In this document: piece after piece, positions 1-12,592 of the stretch
How the letters are laid out: every line of letters begins with the position of its first letter
Position numbering within the stretch: position 1 is the stretch's first letter
DNA from: Tetragonia tetragonoides
Taxonomy: Eukaryota > Streptophyta > Magnoliopsida > Caryophyllales > Aizoaceae
DNA: 64,000 nucleotides
Direction of reading: 5' to 3'
Assembly: GCA_038025085.1 (NCBI GenBank)
Contig: CM076148.1
Span: 21,494,501 to 21,558,500 of the forward strand
Position numbers and translations under genes: made by a program
Notes under the pieces: model-generated
What the model saw: only the letters and a program-made list of their open reading frames with translations
What the model was told of the DNA's origin: nothing
Database searches by the model: none

Positions 1-1142
1 AATGAAATAGAATCCCAATACTCCCCGACGACAAAATCTGGTTTAGTTTATTCCACATATATTTTGGTTATGTTAGGTGCATATCCTTTCACAAAGTCAA
101 ATCTCCATCCATCAAAACCAATTTCCTTTTTTAGCCAATTCATCCAGTCTGATAGCTCTTGCCTTACCATTAGGTTAAGATGATCAAGATCTCGGACAGC
201 CGCATAAGGGTCTCCAGTATCCAAATTTTCAGAACCATCGGAATATTGATTGTCATCCTTGCAAATAGACCAAGGACCCCAATCCAGTTGACTATCTGAA
301 GTTCCTCCTTCAAATATACAGTATATGCCTCTTTCGCCTTTCTTATCAGCGCACCTATGATTTATCACTATATCAGCAATGCATTTAATCCTTTTTTGGT
401 GAAAGACATTGGTCAATGACTTCAATTGAAGCTCATTCCCATACTTAGAAGCATTAAGATCATATAATCTTCCTGGCAAATAACCTAGAAAATTAAAGAT
501 ACAAACTAGAAGATACAATACCATAGTAATACAAATAGAGATAACAGTGGATTAAATAAGAATCATAATAGAATGGAGTCATATTCATATCTACGTACAT
601 TTCCACTTTATTCTTCATATTCATATCTAGTGGATGGATCAAATAATTAGATATTCGATAGACCTTAGTCATCAATCCGACTTATTTGATAATGTAATTA
701 TTCATACGTGGCCAAATATTAGTTATGACGTACCACATATATACAAGTTACAAAAGTAACATACTCGACTAAGATAATTACTTTTGGAAATTAGTAGGAC
801 TTATTAGTATGTTTTTTTTCTTATAACCTAGCAAATTATAAACTACACTAATAAATAACAATTATCTATATCTTGGGTCAATAGGTAGACTAGAACTCAT
901 CATCCATCTATCATATAATGAATGTCCAATTTGTGGACATTTGATCGAGTAAATATTTACCGGTTCCAAATTATCATTGTCATTACCTAGTATATATAAA
1001 AACTAGTTACCTTGAGGTGAAACAAAATGAGTTGGTGGAGGAAGCCAAATATGGGTAATTCCGCTTTAGCTAAATCGTTGATGGAACTCAATAAAATGTT
1101 GTACAATCCTCCTTCCTTATTGCATGACTCCCAATTAAATCC
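1..1142 (-). pseudogene. Alpha-amylase pseudogene, left copy (partial, cut by window edge)
   Basis: This is a fragment of a plant GH13 alpha-amylase, the endo-hydrolase of alpha-1,4 glucan bonds in starch. On the minus strand, exon 2 (1142-1011) encodes the barrel start with [12 protein letters not shown]. An intron runs from 1010 to 485, and exon 3 (484-1) begins [12 protein letters not shown] and carries DIVINHR and [10 protein letters not shown], the latter holding the catalytic nucleophile Asp. Splice sites are intact (exon 2 donor gt at 1010-1009; exon 3 acceptor ag at 486-485). Two lesions kill it. One G is missing from exon 2 near 1057-1061 (132 nt against 133 in the right copy), which shifts the frame. 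A CAA codon has become TAA at 48-50, just after KIYVE. The signal-peptide exon is not seen, and the 3' part lies beyond the window start. Family identity is secure. Confidence 0.9.
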
Positions 1143-2185
1143 CTGTTAATAAAAAAAATTGATGCAAAATCCAAATTGAAGAATGTCAATAAACAATAAT
1201 AATTTTAATTATTTTTATGCTAGAACTGACAGCACAATTAGTTGAACTGTACACCACACTAACCATTTGCCCAACATGTCATTTAACAGCTTGTCTTGTG
1301 AGGACTTAGTCCACCGTGGACCAAGTAATTTTGAAGGGTGGCTCCAAATAAAGTAGATTGGTGGCTCCGGGTAAAGTAGAGGGGTGGACATTTACAAATT
1401 GATTTTTATCCCATTTACAAATGATAGGTATACTATATTGCTTTTCAAAAAAAACCTTATAGGATATTGATTGCTTTTCAATTAAAATCTTGGTCCTATT
1501 TTATGTCTATCTCATCTACTTTCACACAACTTTATGTATATGTTACATTTTTTTTTTTTTTTATCTATCATGAAAATAGTTTGCGTGTCAAATACAGGAA
1601 GAGTTGCAATAGGTTGGAACAATGTGAATATGTGATGAGACAAAGGATCTTCAATGTCAGTTTTTTACATATACAATGTCTTTATAATATTATTTGCCAT
1701 TAATTGTTTTTTGCAATTCTCAAACTACCGTTCTTTTTGCCAAATTATTTTTTTTCTTTTTAACATGATGTAGCCAACCCCATTTTCGCAATAGTTATTG
1801 GCTACTCCTTAGATATAACCAAGAAATTAGCCCAAAAAACAAGAGAAATAAAATAATTAACTAAAAGGAAATAGGACTACTTCCGTCATTCATCATTTGT
1901 TTTTTGTTTTTAAAATACTCATTTTGAAAGCTCAACGACTAACATCCCGACTTGCGCATTCTTTAAACTGGTAAATTACAATATTGACCGATGACAAACC
2001 TTGGCTGGTAAATTGTGGCAATATGCAAATGCAATAAGATGTAGAACAAAACTACAGAAGTCTCAAGATTGCTCACAAAGTTCTTCCTAAGGTCTATGAC
2101 ATCAAGAAGTGAAAATGTACAAATTTGGACAGAGGATGTAAAAGAGTAGGAAATAATTGGACGGGCCAACTGCAAAAATAAATTT
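1143..2185. other. Spacer between AMY and gene X: minisatellite remnant and gene X downstream region
   Basis: No gene is supported here. The stretch holds the AMY intron preceding exon 2 (its acceptor CAG is at 1143-1145), then two or three units of the 20-21-base ggggtggctcc minisatellite (about 1,330-1,386) with one of its two terminal inverted repeats. An AT-rich block (1,390-1,960) recurs at 24,746-25,300, 35,060-35,390 and 49,505-50,080. The last part (1,963-2,193) is an open frame directly downstream of gene X that stays open in all four long copies. It begins at an ATG overlapping the gene X stop codon and is more likely 3' UTR than protein. Confidence 0.6.
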
Positions 2186-4086
2186 TTATTCATAGGATTT
2201 CGATTGCATTTGCATGTAAGCCTTGAAAATGCACCTGTACTTCTCAGGATGATCCCACCAAGTTGGTGTCTTAATTATCGCTTTCTCCAACCAAAACCTG
2301 TCAACCTCCTTCTCAGTTACCATCTTCCAAAAACCTTCCCATTCTTCCAATGCACGCGTTAGACGTACACTCTTTTTGCCTCCAAACAAAAACTTGATGT
2401 AGTCCTTAGCCAGCCTTGTCATCTCTGCACCATTGATGATATAAAAATACTGCAACAAATGAGGTGATAGAATCAGCTTACAGACTCAACATAACCTCCT
2501 AAATATTGGTAGCCGTAGCAAAGTTCAAATAGTGAAATCTCTCTAAGTCATCTATATAAGGTGATATTACACGATGAACTTTGGCTTCTCTAGATATGGT
2601 AGCCTATGGAAATAAACGTGAACCAGCGTATGAATATGTCACATATGTTGCCAGTACAATCATTCTCATAAAACATCTATAGAAGGCTAGGTGCATTGCT
2701 GTCCACACACTATTTGTGGCAAAAAGGTTAACATGAGTATATGAATGTTTACTGCTTGCTCTACTTAATCAATCTAGAAGGAAAATGGTGTCACCAACAA
2801 CAGTAACATTACCAACTGAAAACAGTATCAGGTTTTAAGAACTGGGATTGTGTTCTTACCAAAAAGATGAACCCAAGAGTTGCTAAGATCACTTGTATTG
2901 TCTCATTTAATATCCCAGAGAAGCCTTCCTCTTCAGACCCACCAAAATCACCACCACCACCACCACGCCCCGGAGGATTTCCACCACTACCACATTCATC
3001 ATAAAATTCTCCCTTCTTAATCTGTTGTTTTAATACATCTTCAATAGAAGGCTTTGCCCGAAATTTTTCAAAGACTTTTCCGAAAGGGTTCCATAGAGGT
3101 TCGATATGTAATATTGGGATTTGAGACAATGGGCATACAATTTGAAAATCTAACCAACGATACCTCTCTCTCTCTCTCACTCAAATTTAATAAAAATTAA
3201 ACAAGTACTTACAGGACCACAGGTTACCGCCAATCAATTCCCAGTCCCCCCCCCCCCCCGGTTGTCTATAAGACATGCCAACTCAATAACAAACAATAAC
3301 CAAACAAGTTCCACCTATGCAGTGGAGATAAGCACATGAAACTTGCAAGGAACGTGGCTGCAGCCTGGTTAGGAAGGGCAAGATCCTGACAGTCTTGCAT
3401 CTAACAAGTGACAAGAAGCACATAGGTTGTGTGACGATCATTAGACAAAAACATTTCCGGTTAAAAAGATGACATAACCAAGTCCTCAATGTACGGAAAC
3501 CCCCACACTCTAGCAGCTGGAAAAAACCAATAATGAAACCAAAGGGATTGCTCTTCATCACTACCTTAGAACTTCTCTACTGTGTAGACAAGTTACATTC
3601 ACGAATGGTAAAAAAATTACATCTATTTTTAATGTGAATGAAGAAGGTGCGCGTAGAAAGAAAATATACAGGCACAAAATCCATCAAAAATTTAATCCTC
3701 TACATTGCAACCATTAAACTAACACGAAAGTTTGTGATGAATTTCACCATCCAAATCTCCTTCCCTTTTCCCTTTAACTAAAACATGTTACCACAATAAT
3801 CAACAATCTAACAAACTGCAATATATATAAGCAAAACAAAACCCTTCCTTTTACCTGATTTCCTTTCCCGGGCATTGATCCCTTGTGAGACAAACAAATA
3901 GGCGCCAAAAGCAGGCACTTCTGCCGCCATTCGTTAGTTTGAGAGAAACCGGAATCCTCGGAGGCCGAAGGCCAAATGCAATACCAGCAGGCGGCAAAAG
4001 CTCTTGCCTTTTTACATGGGGTGTAGGTCTCAGATAAGCCTGAGGACACAAGGCATTGCTAACCTGAATAGCATGCATTTTCTCAA
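2186..4086 (-). pseudogene. Gene X copy 1 (glycine-rich putative chloroplast membrane protein), broken
   Basis: Three coding exons on the minus strand: 4078-3855, 3102-2860 and 2449-2186. The product resembles X6: a basic, Ser/Thr-poor leader, EPLWNPFGKVFEKF, a glycine run, one hydrophobic segment (QVILATLGFIFL joined to YFYIING), then a charged C-terminal half ending MQMQSKSYE. Lesions compared with X6: exon 1 lacks one base near 3,923-3,929, shifting the frame after LTNGG. About 42 bases at the 3' end of intron 1 are gone, including the acceptor AG and the end of the pyrimidine tract, so exon 2 is joined directly to intron sequence at 3102/3103. One lysine codon is missing in exon 3, giving TEKEVD instead of TEKKEVD. 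The TATA motif seen in front of X6 reads TATGTATG here. I do not recognise the family by name. Confidence 0.85.
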
Positions 4087-6240
4087 CTGATACAAATGAT
4101 CGTCACACAAGCAAAAGTTTTGACACGAACCTCTTTTTCTCATACAATTTGAAACCAGAACTTGGAGCAAATATGTAAAGTCTTCCTTCTATATAGTTGT
4201 AGTTAGCCTTTCAAGCCACTAACTGTTGGAGAGCCTCGAGTCCTTGACTATGACAGTATGATCTACACTCCTGTAGGACATTGATGCCACGCTTCAAGTT
4301 ACAAGACTAACAAACAGCATATGTATTTAAAAAATTGAAACACACAGTTCTTCAAACATAAATATTTGTCAAATGTTATATCCTCGCACTAAACTCGAGG
4401 TTTGACAAGGAGAAAAATAAATGTACTTCAATCTTGTGGTGAGCAAAAACACATCTCATCTAACATCTGTGTCATAACTGAACAAACAGCCAACAAGCAC
4501 GCAAAATCAACCGGGCCAGAAGATGAACTACCACATATGAAAATATGACAGAAGCTCTAACAGGACTAGATTGACTTCACCCGGAAAAACGATTGACCTA
4601 TCTTGCCATTTCAGGAAATCCTTAGGAAAAAAAGAAAACATAAAATGAAAGAAATTAAAAGAAAAACAAATCTTCCATTTTAATCAGAGACTTCAATGCA
4701 CAATCCAAAAACGATCACAGGCGCGCGCGCGCACATACACGCACACAGAAAACGGATGGTTTGTTCCCTTTTTAAGTCCACTTGTATCAATGCTGGCTGA
4801 TACCCGATATATCGGTTTTTGAGGTTTCCAATACATTTATCCCAGAATATAAAAGGGTGTTTGAAAAGACTGATACACGTCAGATGCGGCCGATACATGC
4901 CAATACGGGTAGAAGGCTTATAAATGGTCGATATAGCCAATACAGATGATACCAAAATACATGTCGCAGGGACCGTGCAACCCGATACCGATATTTGGAA
5001 CCCAATCAAATTGTAAACAATTATGAGCTCTCCTAATACAAGTTTAGTCAGAGTCAATTGTTTGCTTTATGAGAAGATAGTCTCTCCATTGAATCCATTA
5101 GTGCAAATGATGTCTACGAATTGAAGAAAAACCTTCAGAGGAAAATTAGAAGGTTATCAGCAAGTTAAAAAGACAAGTCTCAAAGTCCAAACATAGGACC
5201 CGTTATTCCTTGGATGTAGATCTACATTGTAGAACCACAACATTCTTTAACACAGGAAATGACAAGATGCACCCGTTCTAGATCTCCCACAATGCGCTAA
5301 AGATCTCAATTTTCTTTTTCAAACACATACTACAGGCACAGAACAAATATCAAACACTCATCCTTATTTGGTATTATTTTTATTAGCTAAAGCAAATTTT
5401 ATTTAAAATGAAGTCGTATTACAACGATAGAGAACAAGAAGTCCTCTCAACGAGAACACCTTTATTACCAAGAGGTCTCTCTCATCCTTATTTGGTATTC
5501 TACATCCAAAATTGCTTGTCAAGTCACATTTGGTACCTCAAGGTTCTTCACAACTTCTAAAACTACTTGCAATTAACCACCCTATATAAAGAATTATGTA
5601 ACATACTATATTACCCGCAGCAACAAAACCTTCCTAATCAGACTCCTTCAAACTCATTCAGATAAAAAAACAAAAAAACACAATCAATCAAGTTGTAACG
5701 CAACTTGAACAGAGTAATGCCCCATCTAACAAAAACAAAACAAAACAAAACAAACAAAAACAAAAACAAAACAAAACAAAACAAAACAAAGAGATGCAGC
5801 ATATGTTTGCAGAATCCCTTCAAAAAACATGAAGTATTCCACCGCCATTGTCATCAACCTTAGGAATTGCCAACAGATGCGAGCAAAACTGAACTTCACC
5901 TCATTTTGCATACAAGCGCACAAACAATGAAACAAACATAACCGAACAAGAATTCAATCTTAACACTGCATAATTGATTGCACAACAACAATTCCTGGAT
6001 TAAATTTTCAACTAATACACACAGAAAATGAATAAACCATATGTTGCTCACATCAAACATCAATTCAATAACTGATAAATCAGATTAAAAACATCGACCA
6101 AAGAGGAAAACAGAACTTTCGAAACGCCAGTTCATACCTGCCGAAGAATAGGAGAAGCGGAGACACAGCGACGACAGAAATAAGAGAGATACAAATTGAT
6201 ATTCTAGAGAGAGAAAGTAGGAGCGGCAATGAGACGGTGA
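4087..6240 (-). other. Long 5' intron and 5' UTR exon of gene X copy 1
   Basis: This is non-coding. Read on the minus strand, a leader exon (about 6,240-6,138) ends TTCTTCGGCAG and is followed by a GT donor at 6,137-6,136. The acceptor of the start-codon exon is the TATCAG at 4,087-4,093. The roughly 2-kb intron contains an (AAAAC)n tract (about 5,729-5,790), a GC/CA dinucleotide run (4,719-4,748) and a stretch rich in GATAC/CGATA motifs (4,780-5,000) that looks like a small non-autonomous element. The whole block matches 51,986-54,170 upstream of X6, and nothing like it lies in front of X2-X5. Confidence 0.6.
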
Positions 6241-7279
6241 ATGGAGAACGGGATGCCGGAAAGGTTAGGAGAAGAGGTATCAGCTAACAGGGAAGAGAGC
6301 ATACATACAAATACAATGTACGGCTGGGCTATCTATGTCGTCAGGGTTTTCTTTCAGGCCACTCTCTCTTCCTTTCTCTCTCTTCAATCTTTTTTTTTTT
6401 TTTTGAGAAAACTCTCTCTTCAATCTTCTCCTTCAGCCCTGTCATTTTTCATTTTTTTCATTTTTCAATTAACTATTGGAAATAATTAAAAATAAAAACT
6501 TGTTCAAGATATCCTCCAAACATCCACCTTTGAATTGGAGGGGTTAGCTTTGAGCCCTTAGATAGAGGGGATGAGATTTTTTTTAATTTAAACATGTAGA
6601 GGAGAGATAGAGAAAAAGAAAGGACAACAAAGAAATATAACAATAGAGGATCCAAACACGTATAAGACCTATAATTTTTGGTGAGACGAGGGTTATTACT
6701 TTTTACTTTAACAAGGGACTCCTATATTTTCTAAATAGTAATTCCATTTTTCTATGAGTTGGTTTCACACAAACTTGCTCTTAAACAAATATCCTCAAAT
6801 AATTGTGATAATCGAGCGGCAAAACATCTAATTTCTAAAAAAATAACAAATAAAAACAATTTCACCCAGAGTGTGTTATTTTTCCACTGATTCTAATTGA
6901 TTAGGTAAGGTTGTGCCATTGATTCTACTGATTGCGTAAGGTTTTAACCCTGATTACTTTCCTTCCCGTTTTACCCTTACCTAAGTCTAAGGGTGATTTT
7001 TACAGAAGCTCAACGGCTCTCAATCGGCGTAGTGGACGATATTGAAAAGACGAAGTATTCGATCACCATTCAGCCCTGAAGAGGGTAAGATGAGGAACAT
7101 GAGGTATATCAACAGGAAGTGGGCCTCTCATAGTGCATTTCAAAATGTTTTTTTATCAACATGCATTTTGGATTGTAGAATTGAAAGGAAATGCAAATTT
7201 GTATATGATTTACAGTAAAATCTGTTTTCAGTGGTTATATTTGTAGGAAATGTACTTATGACAAGGTGAATTGTATTTA
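6241..7279. other. Intergenic sequence with one arm of an outer inverted repeat
   Basis: No gene is seen. The block is shared with 54,170-56,772, where it is interrupted by a hAT fragment. Bases 6,957-7,010 (CTTTCCTTCCCGTTTT start) are an imperfect reverse complement of 10,760-10,813, so the Mutator-like element at 7,280-10,537 sits inside an older inverted-repeat pair. No convincing target duplication flanks the outer pair. A GT-rich donor-like site lies near 7,085 (AGAGG|GTAAGATG), but no reading frame supports an exon. Confidence 0.4.
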
Positions 7280-10200
7280 GGATAAATCGCTCCCAATAAT
7301 CCGAAGTTTTAGCAGTCCTCCAATAATAATTCCAAGTAACGAAATTTCTAAAACTAATCCCAAGTACTCACATTTTTTCTGCGAGTGAACCAACCTCTAA
7401 CACCGTCTAGTCTCCGTTAGTAATCCGACGACGTGGCACATTTAAAAAAAATAAAATTATTTATTGGCTTCTTTTCTCTCACCTCGTCCATCTTTATCCA
7501 TTTTCCATTCCCACCTTTTTTACGCCACCACCGCCATCTAGCCTCACCACCACTACCATGCCTCTCCAATCGCCACCCCTGTCGCTGCCGCGATAGAACC
7601 TCCACCACCACCGGACCCTTTGACACTGGTTGGAAAATCGATAGGCATAGAAGACAAATGACTACCCGGCGACAACCATCGCAAACGGAACCCATCTCCT
7701 GCGAGAAACCCCAATTGAACCCCCAAAACCACCCACAACAAATTATCAACAACTTCTCTCACTGATTACCCCCCAAAACCACCATCCCATACGCTTATCG
7801 GCAGTTATTTCACTTCCAAATCGATGCCGAACTCAAGCAACCTGTAACACCCCGGATTTTCTAAATATTAATTAAATGAAAATGACTAAACTCATGCCGA
7901 AAATCGGGCAGAGTTTCCTTTGTAAACTGAACATCCCAAGTTATCGACCATTTAAAAACCTGCTCAAACATATAATACAACCAAACCAATACAAAATATC
8001 CAAACTGACAGCGGAAGACATCTAGCTAAATCCAGAGCATCACTGCCACACTCACTCAAAGAATGAGTGCAAGGCAAACCTTCCAAAAGCCCAACTAAAT
8101 AACTTGGTAACAATCTTATATTACAACAACTGACAATGAAATACAAATATAATGAACGTCTTGACAGCTTTGAGTCCAACCGTCCAACTAGCACAAAAGT
8201 TCCTCACGAACAATTAACCTACAAATATTCCAATCTACTCCCCCAAACAATCGAATATCGTATGGATTCATCATAGGTCCACCATTTGAAGAGACATGGA
8301 CAACAAACACACGTAGCACAAAAGCAACCAATCAGCAAAGCTGAGTAACCAAGCATTCTATCGAATAATAAATAAAAACACTTAAATCTCAACTCAGGTC
8401 AACTATGACCTTAAAGTCACATAAATCCCAAAAGAAATCTCAATTGCATTCTAGGACACTATTCATCTAAAACTCGATTCCCAATAATTTGTGCCAATCG
8501 CTCTCAGTCACTAGCTCCTAGCCTCGACCATGTGGGAAGTGAACTGGCGGTAAAACCCGCAGATGCAAAACCATTCTCTTAACTCGGCCATAGGCCCCAT
8601 AACACATAACATAGCCCGCAGGCACACAAAAGTCCACTGTCGGACCAATTCTCATATAAACATTTCTCAATTTCATAAAATACTGCTCAACACCTAAGAA
8701 ATAATCTTAGGCTACTCACCCACATGCCAAGAGCTAAAGAACTAATAACGTATGAGCCTCAATACCAATATAAATCTTTACTCAATCATATTCATGGTCA
8801 ATACTCATAATCTCATCATTCTCATCTCATATACCCGTTTCGGGTCCATACTAGCATAACATACACAATATGGCACGGGTTCCCAAAGAATTTCATCTCA
8901 GGTCTTTGTTTAGTGCTCAACTTAGTCCCTAAAATCTCATCTTAAAGTATACTCAGTGGTGCCATAGGTAACCTAAATAATCACTCAACATTAACATACT
9001 AATTGCATCCAGTAGCAAAATAGCTACACATAAGCACCCAATTAATTAACCAAATAACAACAATAGTGAATGGCAGCCCATAGCAATTCAATCAAATTCA
9101 CATACTAACACAATTTGCATATTACCCATCCAACCACATAGAAAAAGAAGAATAACATCCATCTCCAACCGAATAGAAAGGGTTACCTTGAATTGAACCA
9201 TCCAAAGCTAATTAAGCATCCATAAGCTCTCCAATTAATCATCTAACATCTAACATATAAGCATAAAACACAATTTATATAAACAAGACCCAAATAAGAA
9301 ATTAAACCAACAATTACCAAAATTGATTCTAGGGTTTACTTTACTGAAACTAAACCCATCAAAAAGGGTGAATTGGGCGTGAACTTCGGGCTTGGATTGC
9401 GACTATCGGCAGCACTCAAGTTTCTGTTGGTGACCGGAATCCATGGTAGCCACCATGGCAGGAACTCGCACAGAACAGAGGAGAGAGAAAGCGAATTCCA
9501 CAGTCGAGTAACAGCAGGGGCAGTAAAGTTCCGAGAAGAACAATAAAGAAACGGAGAAGATGGTGATGGAGGTTCTGGTGAATTGAGAGGTGATGGTGTC
9601 GTGGGTGAAGCAGGGGGACGAAAAGGCTTTTGAGTCCTTTTAAGCGTGGGAATGAAGAGAGAGAAAGAGCTTGTTGAGATATAACTGTACAAGGGCGGTG
9701 AAGAAGTACTAGTAAAGTCAAACACGTTTTCTTTTCCTTTTTTTTCAGAACCCAAAGACAAGCTAACTACTAAAAGGACGTTTAAAGAGACTAACTAATC
9801 ATATAAATCAACTACGCTCATAAAATAAATACTTTTGTTTCATATATAATAATAAATCAAATTAGACTTTAAATATACAGCATCCAATTCTCATTAGTAC
9901 CTCTTAGTGAATTTCTCTCTCCTATTTTTTTACTCTCATTTCTTCTGAAATTTTTAGTTTGATTTGGGTAATAGGTTAATGTTTTTATTTTACTGTTTTT
10001 GGGTGTATGGAGAGCTTGGGATTTTGATTTTGTTTACTGAATTGTTCAGTATTGTAGAGGAGTCGTGTTGTTATGGGTGGGAGGATGGTGGTGATGTTAT
10101 GGGTGGGAGAGAGAGAATTGAGACAATGATGGCTAGATGGGTAAGGTACGGGTGGCAATAGTGAGGATAGGAGGAGACAGAAGAGGGAAAGGGAGGGGAT

Positions 10201-10537
10201 TGGTAGTAGTGGTGACTCTGGTGAGGGATGCATCAATGGTGGTGACTGTGGTGAAATCGTGAGGGTGAAAAGAAAAGTTTTAATTTTTTTTTTACACTTT
10301 ATTCTCTTAATTTGCTTTTTTTTTATAGCAAAACTCACAAATCTGTTCAATTACTGCTTAACCCATTTGATTAACATTGTCACGTCATCAAGACTAAACG
10401 GAGAGTAGACGGTGTTAACAGTTGGTTCACTCGCGGAAAAAAAAAATGCATAGTTTGAAGTATTATTGGAGATTTCCATACTTGGGATTATTATTGGACG
10501 ACCGCTCAAACTTCGGATTATTGGGAGCGATTTATCC
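7280..10537. mobile_element. Mutator-like element (non-autonomous), left copy, with nested LTR
   Basis: The ends are GGATAAATCGCTCCCAAT at 7,280 and its reverse complement ending at 10,537. The inverted repeats extend about 160 bases inward, through the GTGAACCAAC and ACACCGTCTA motifs. A perfect 9-base target duplication, TTGTATTTA, flanks it (7,271-7,279 and 10,538-10,546), the length typical of the Mutator superfamily. No transposase is seen. The interior is pyrimidine-rich with short proline- and threonine-coding frames I do not credit. The element is 3.26 kb only because a 2.04-kb insertion lies inside it; the right-hand copy (56,773-57,988) is 1.2 kb with the same 9-base duplication. 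Confidence 0.85.
7843..9879. mobile_element. Probable solo LTR inserted in the Mutator-like element
   Basis: This 2,037-bp block is absent at the matching site in the right copy (near 57,338). It begins TGTAACACCCCGG and ends ATATACA, the TG...CA ends of an LTR. It is flanked by GCAACC (7,837-7,842) and GCATCC (9,880-9,885), a 5-6-base target duplication with one mismatch. No gag or pol sequence, primer-binding site or second LTR is present, so a solo LTR fits best. Open frames near 9,336-9,761 are Ser/Pro-rich and not credible proteins. A short non-autonomous LTR element remains possible. Confidence 0.65.
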
Positions 10538-10546
10538 TTGTATTTA

Positions 10547-11954
10547 AGCATAGTTGAATTGCGGAATTACTGAGTGGTTTTATCTTCATTGTTTAGTTTG
10601 CCTTTTTTTTGGAATATAATGGTAAAAGTGCTATTCGAAAGTGATTATTTTAGTTTGTCATAGTGGAGTAACTGAATTTGGAGTGATTAATGCCCTAACT
10701 GTGGATCTGGAAGTTATGGAAATGAAAATTAAATTATTTCAAGCTTTATCTATCTCTTAAGCTTCTGTAAGAATATCCCTCAGACTAAGGTAAGGGCAAA
10801 ACGGGAAGGAAAGTTCAACAATTGGCCAAAAAGTGAAGGGTGGTGGTTATACTAACTAAAATTGTTTTATTTGATGTTTCTGTACAAAAAATAAATAAAT
10901 AAAAATCAATTTGATATTTATTTGCAAAACGTCAATTTTATTAGGTATTTCCTCGCAAATTTTAATAATAAATATTACTTCCCCCATCTTTGAAGCTGTA
11001 CCCTTTTTTTTTTAGAGAAACCTTATTATAACGGAATTATGATGACCAATCATTACATATTTTTTTATGGTGCAAATCACTTCATATTTAAATACTCTAA
11101 AGTAAAATAACTATATATTCTTTTTATGCTTCTGTCGATCAATATTATTTCAATGGATAAGAAATTGTGATACGTGGTTGTCTCTTGTCTGATTGGTATT
11201 AGCGATTTGAAACACTCAAATCTCAACCCTTAAACAAAGTCGATGATTTGACTCTTCTAAATGGAAATCCAAGACCATGCTCGATGAGTGTGCTTTACCC
11301 TTTAGTGGGTGAACAATCAAGGTTAGTTGTTCTACCTCAAATAATTAGGGTGAACTTATAGTAGCTAGTTATTAACTTTAAAACTAACTTATAATCTAGT
11401 TTATTGGTGTTGCCTTTTACAAGGTAAATAAGTTTGCATATAATTGTCCACGTATATGAGATTTTTTTCCTTTTCTGAAGAATGAGATGTTTCATTAGGG
11501 CTGCATTTTAAATGTTTTTAAGTAAAATTAACAATGGGACTAGCGTTTTTCATTGGATGATGAACCAATGATTGAAAATGACCTGATTTTTCTTTTATAG
11601 GATCCTTCTGACCACATCGGCAACCGCCAACTAAAATTCGGCCTAAATAAACAAAAAAAAGTATATTTTTAAATACCCAGAGTCGTAGAATACTTCAAAG
11701 AAACTCAATGGATAAGAGACTAAGAGGAGGTATGTAGACACATGTCTTATAGAAAGCAAGTCACATGCAAACTTTAAAATCTAAGAAAATTAATTAACCA
11801 AATACTAATAGACTTAGGGTATTTTTGCACAATTAGCTGTTTTGCTAGCTGAAAAGTCAGAATATCGTAAGGAATCAGCAGAAAATTGCTAATTTTTTTA
11901 TGAAAGGGTAACAAATTAACTGTTTTGCTAGCTGAAATTGAAAGCTTGCTCGGA
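10547..11954. other. Intergenic, no gene recognised
   Basis: AT-rich sequence matching 57,998-59,402. It includes the right arm of the outer inverted repeat (10,760-10,813). I see no conserved protein, tRNA or clear transposon end in the rest. Confidence 0.5.
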
Positions 11955-12592
11955 GGCCGCGTTTCCGGATTCGTATTTTAAGTGAGCCTATATTGCCAAT
12001 TTGGTATTTTAAAACACTCCGGCCACGATAGAGTATTTTAAACGTTTAACTCGTACAAATAAACCCAAATCTCTCTTGAAACCCAGTTTCCGGGCAAAAA
12101 AAATAATTTTTCGCATTCATTTTCCAGAAATCTTCAAGTTCTCTTCTGTCAACCTACAACACTTTTTTCCCCCTCTCTCACTCACCTTTGGTTTCATCAA
12201 CTGTCGAAATTGAACTCCTCTCTATTTCTTTTTCTGGAAATTACTGCAACACTATTCAAATTGAAGAGCTGAAAGTTGGTGAAGATAGCAGGAAACTGAA
12301 TGCAAGTAGAGTAGATGAATAGGGGGAAAAATGAATATTCACCATTTTCGCCATTTTGGGGGGAGAAAAATGGGGAATAGGTTAGTTTTTAATTTAAAAA
12401 TTTTAATCACCATTTTTGTAAACGAATAAAATGCTTGAAAATAAATTAAATGCGACAACTTTTTTGCCCGAAAACTGGGTTTCAGGGGAGATTTGGGTTT
12501 AACATTTAAAATACCCTATCTTGGCCGGAGATTTTTAAAATACTAAATTGATAATATAAACTCATTTAAAATACTAATCCGGAAATGCGGCC
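11955..12592. mobile_element. Long-TIR element, probably Mutator-like, left copy
   Basis: The 638-bp element has inverted repeats of about 165 bases: it starts GGCCGCGTTTCCGGATT and ends with the complement GGAAATGCGGCC. The flanks GCTTGCTCGGA and GATTGCTTGGG look like a degenerate 11-base target duplication with three mismatches. The roughly 300-base interior has no credible frame. The right copy is at 59,403-60,039. Confidence 0.6.

Noticed and set aside
3283..3561. MMKSNPFGFIIGFFQLLECGG frame and relatives at 33,410 and 26,607
   Set aside because: It lies inside gene X intron 1 and is not bounded by splice sites in a consistent phase.
4680..5057. 125-codon frame in the upstream intron of X1 (and 52,578-52,962)
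   Set aside because: Made by a GATAC/CGATA-rich repeat stretch. The two copies do not keep the same frame.
5638..5935. Phe/Leu/Val-rich frames (also at 53,544-53,868)
   Set aside because: Translation of the (AAAAC)n tract in the gene X leader intron.
7417..7765. Opposed open frames of about 110 codons in the Mutator-like element
   Set aside because: Opposed frames in skewed sequence, no domain, inside a non-autonomous transposon. Gene capture cannot be shown.
9336..9761. 141-codon Ser/Pro-rich open frame inside the left insertion
   Set aside because: Low-complexity composition, no known domain, and it lies inside a probable solo LTR absent from the other copy.
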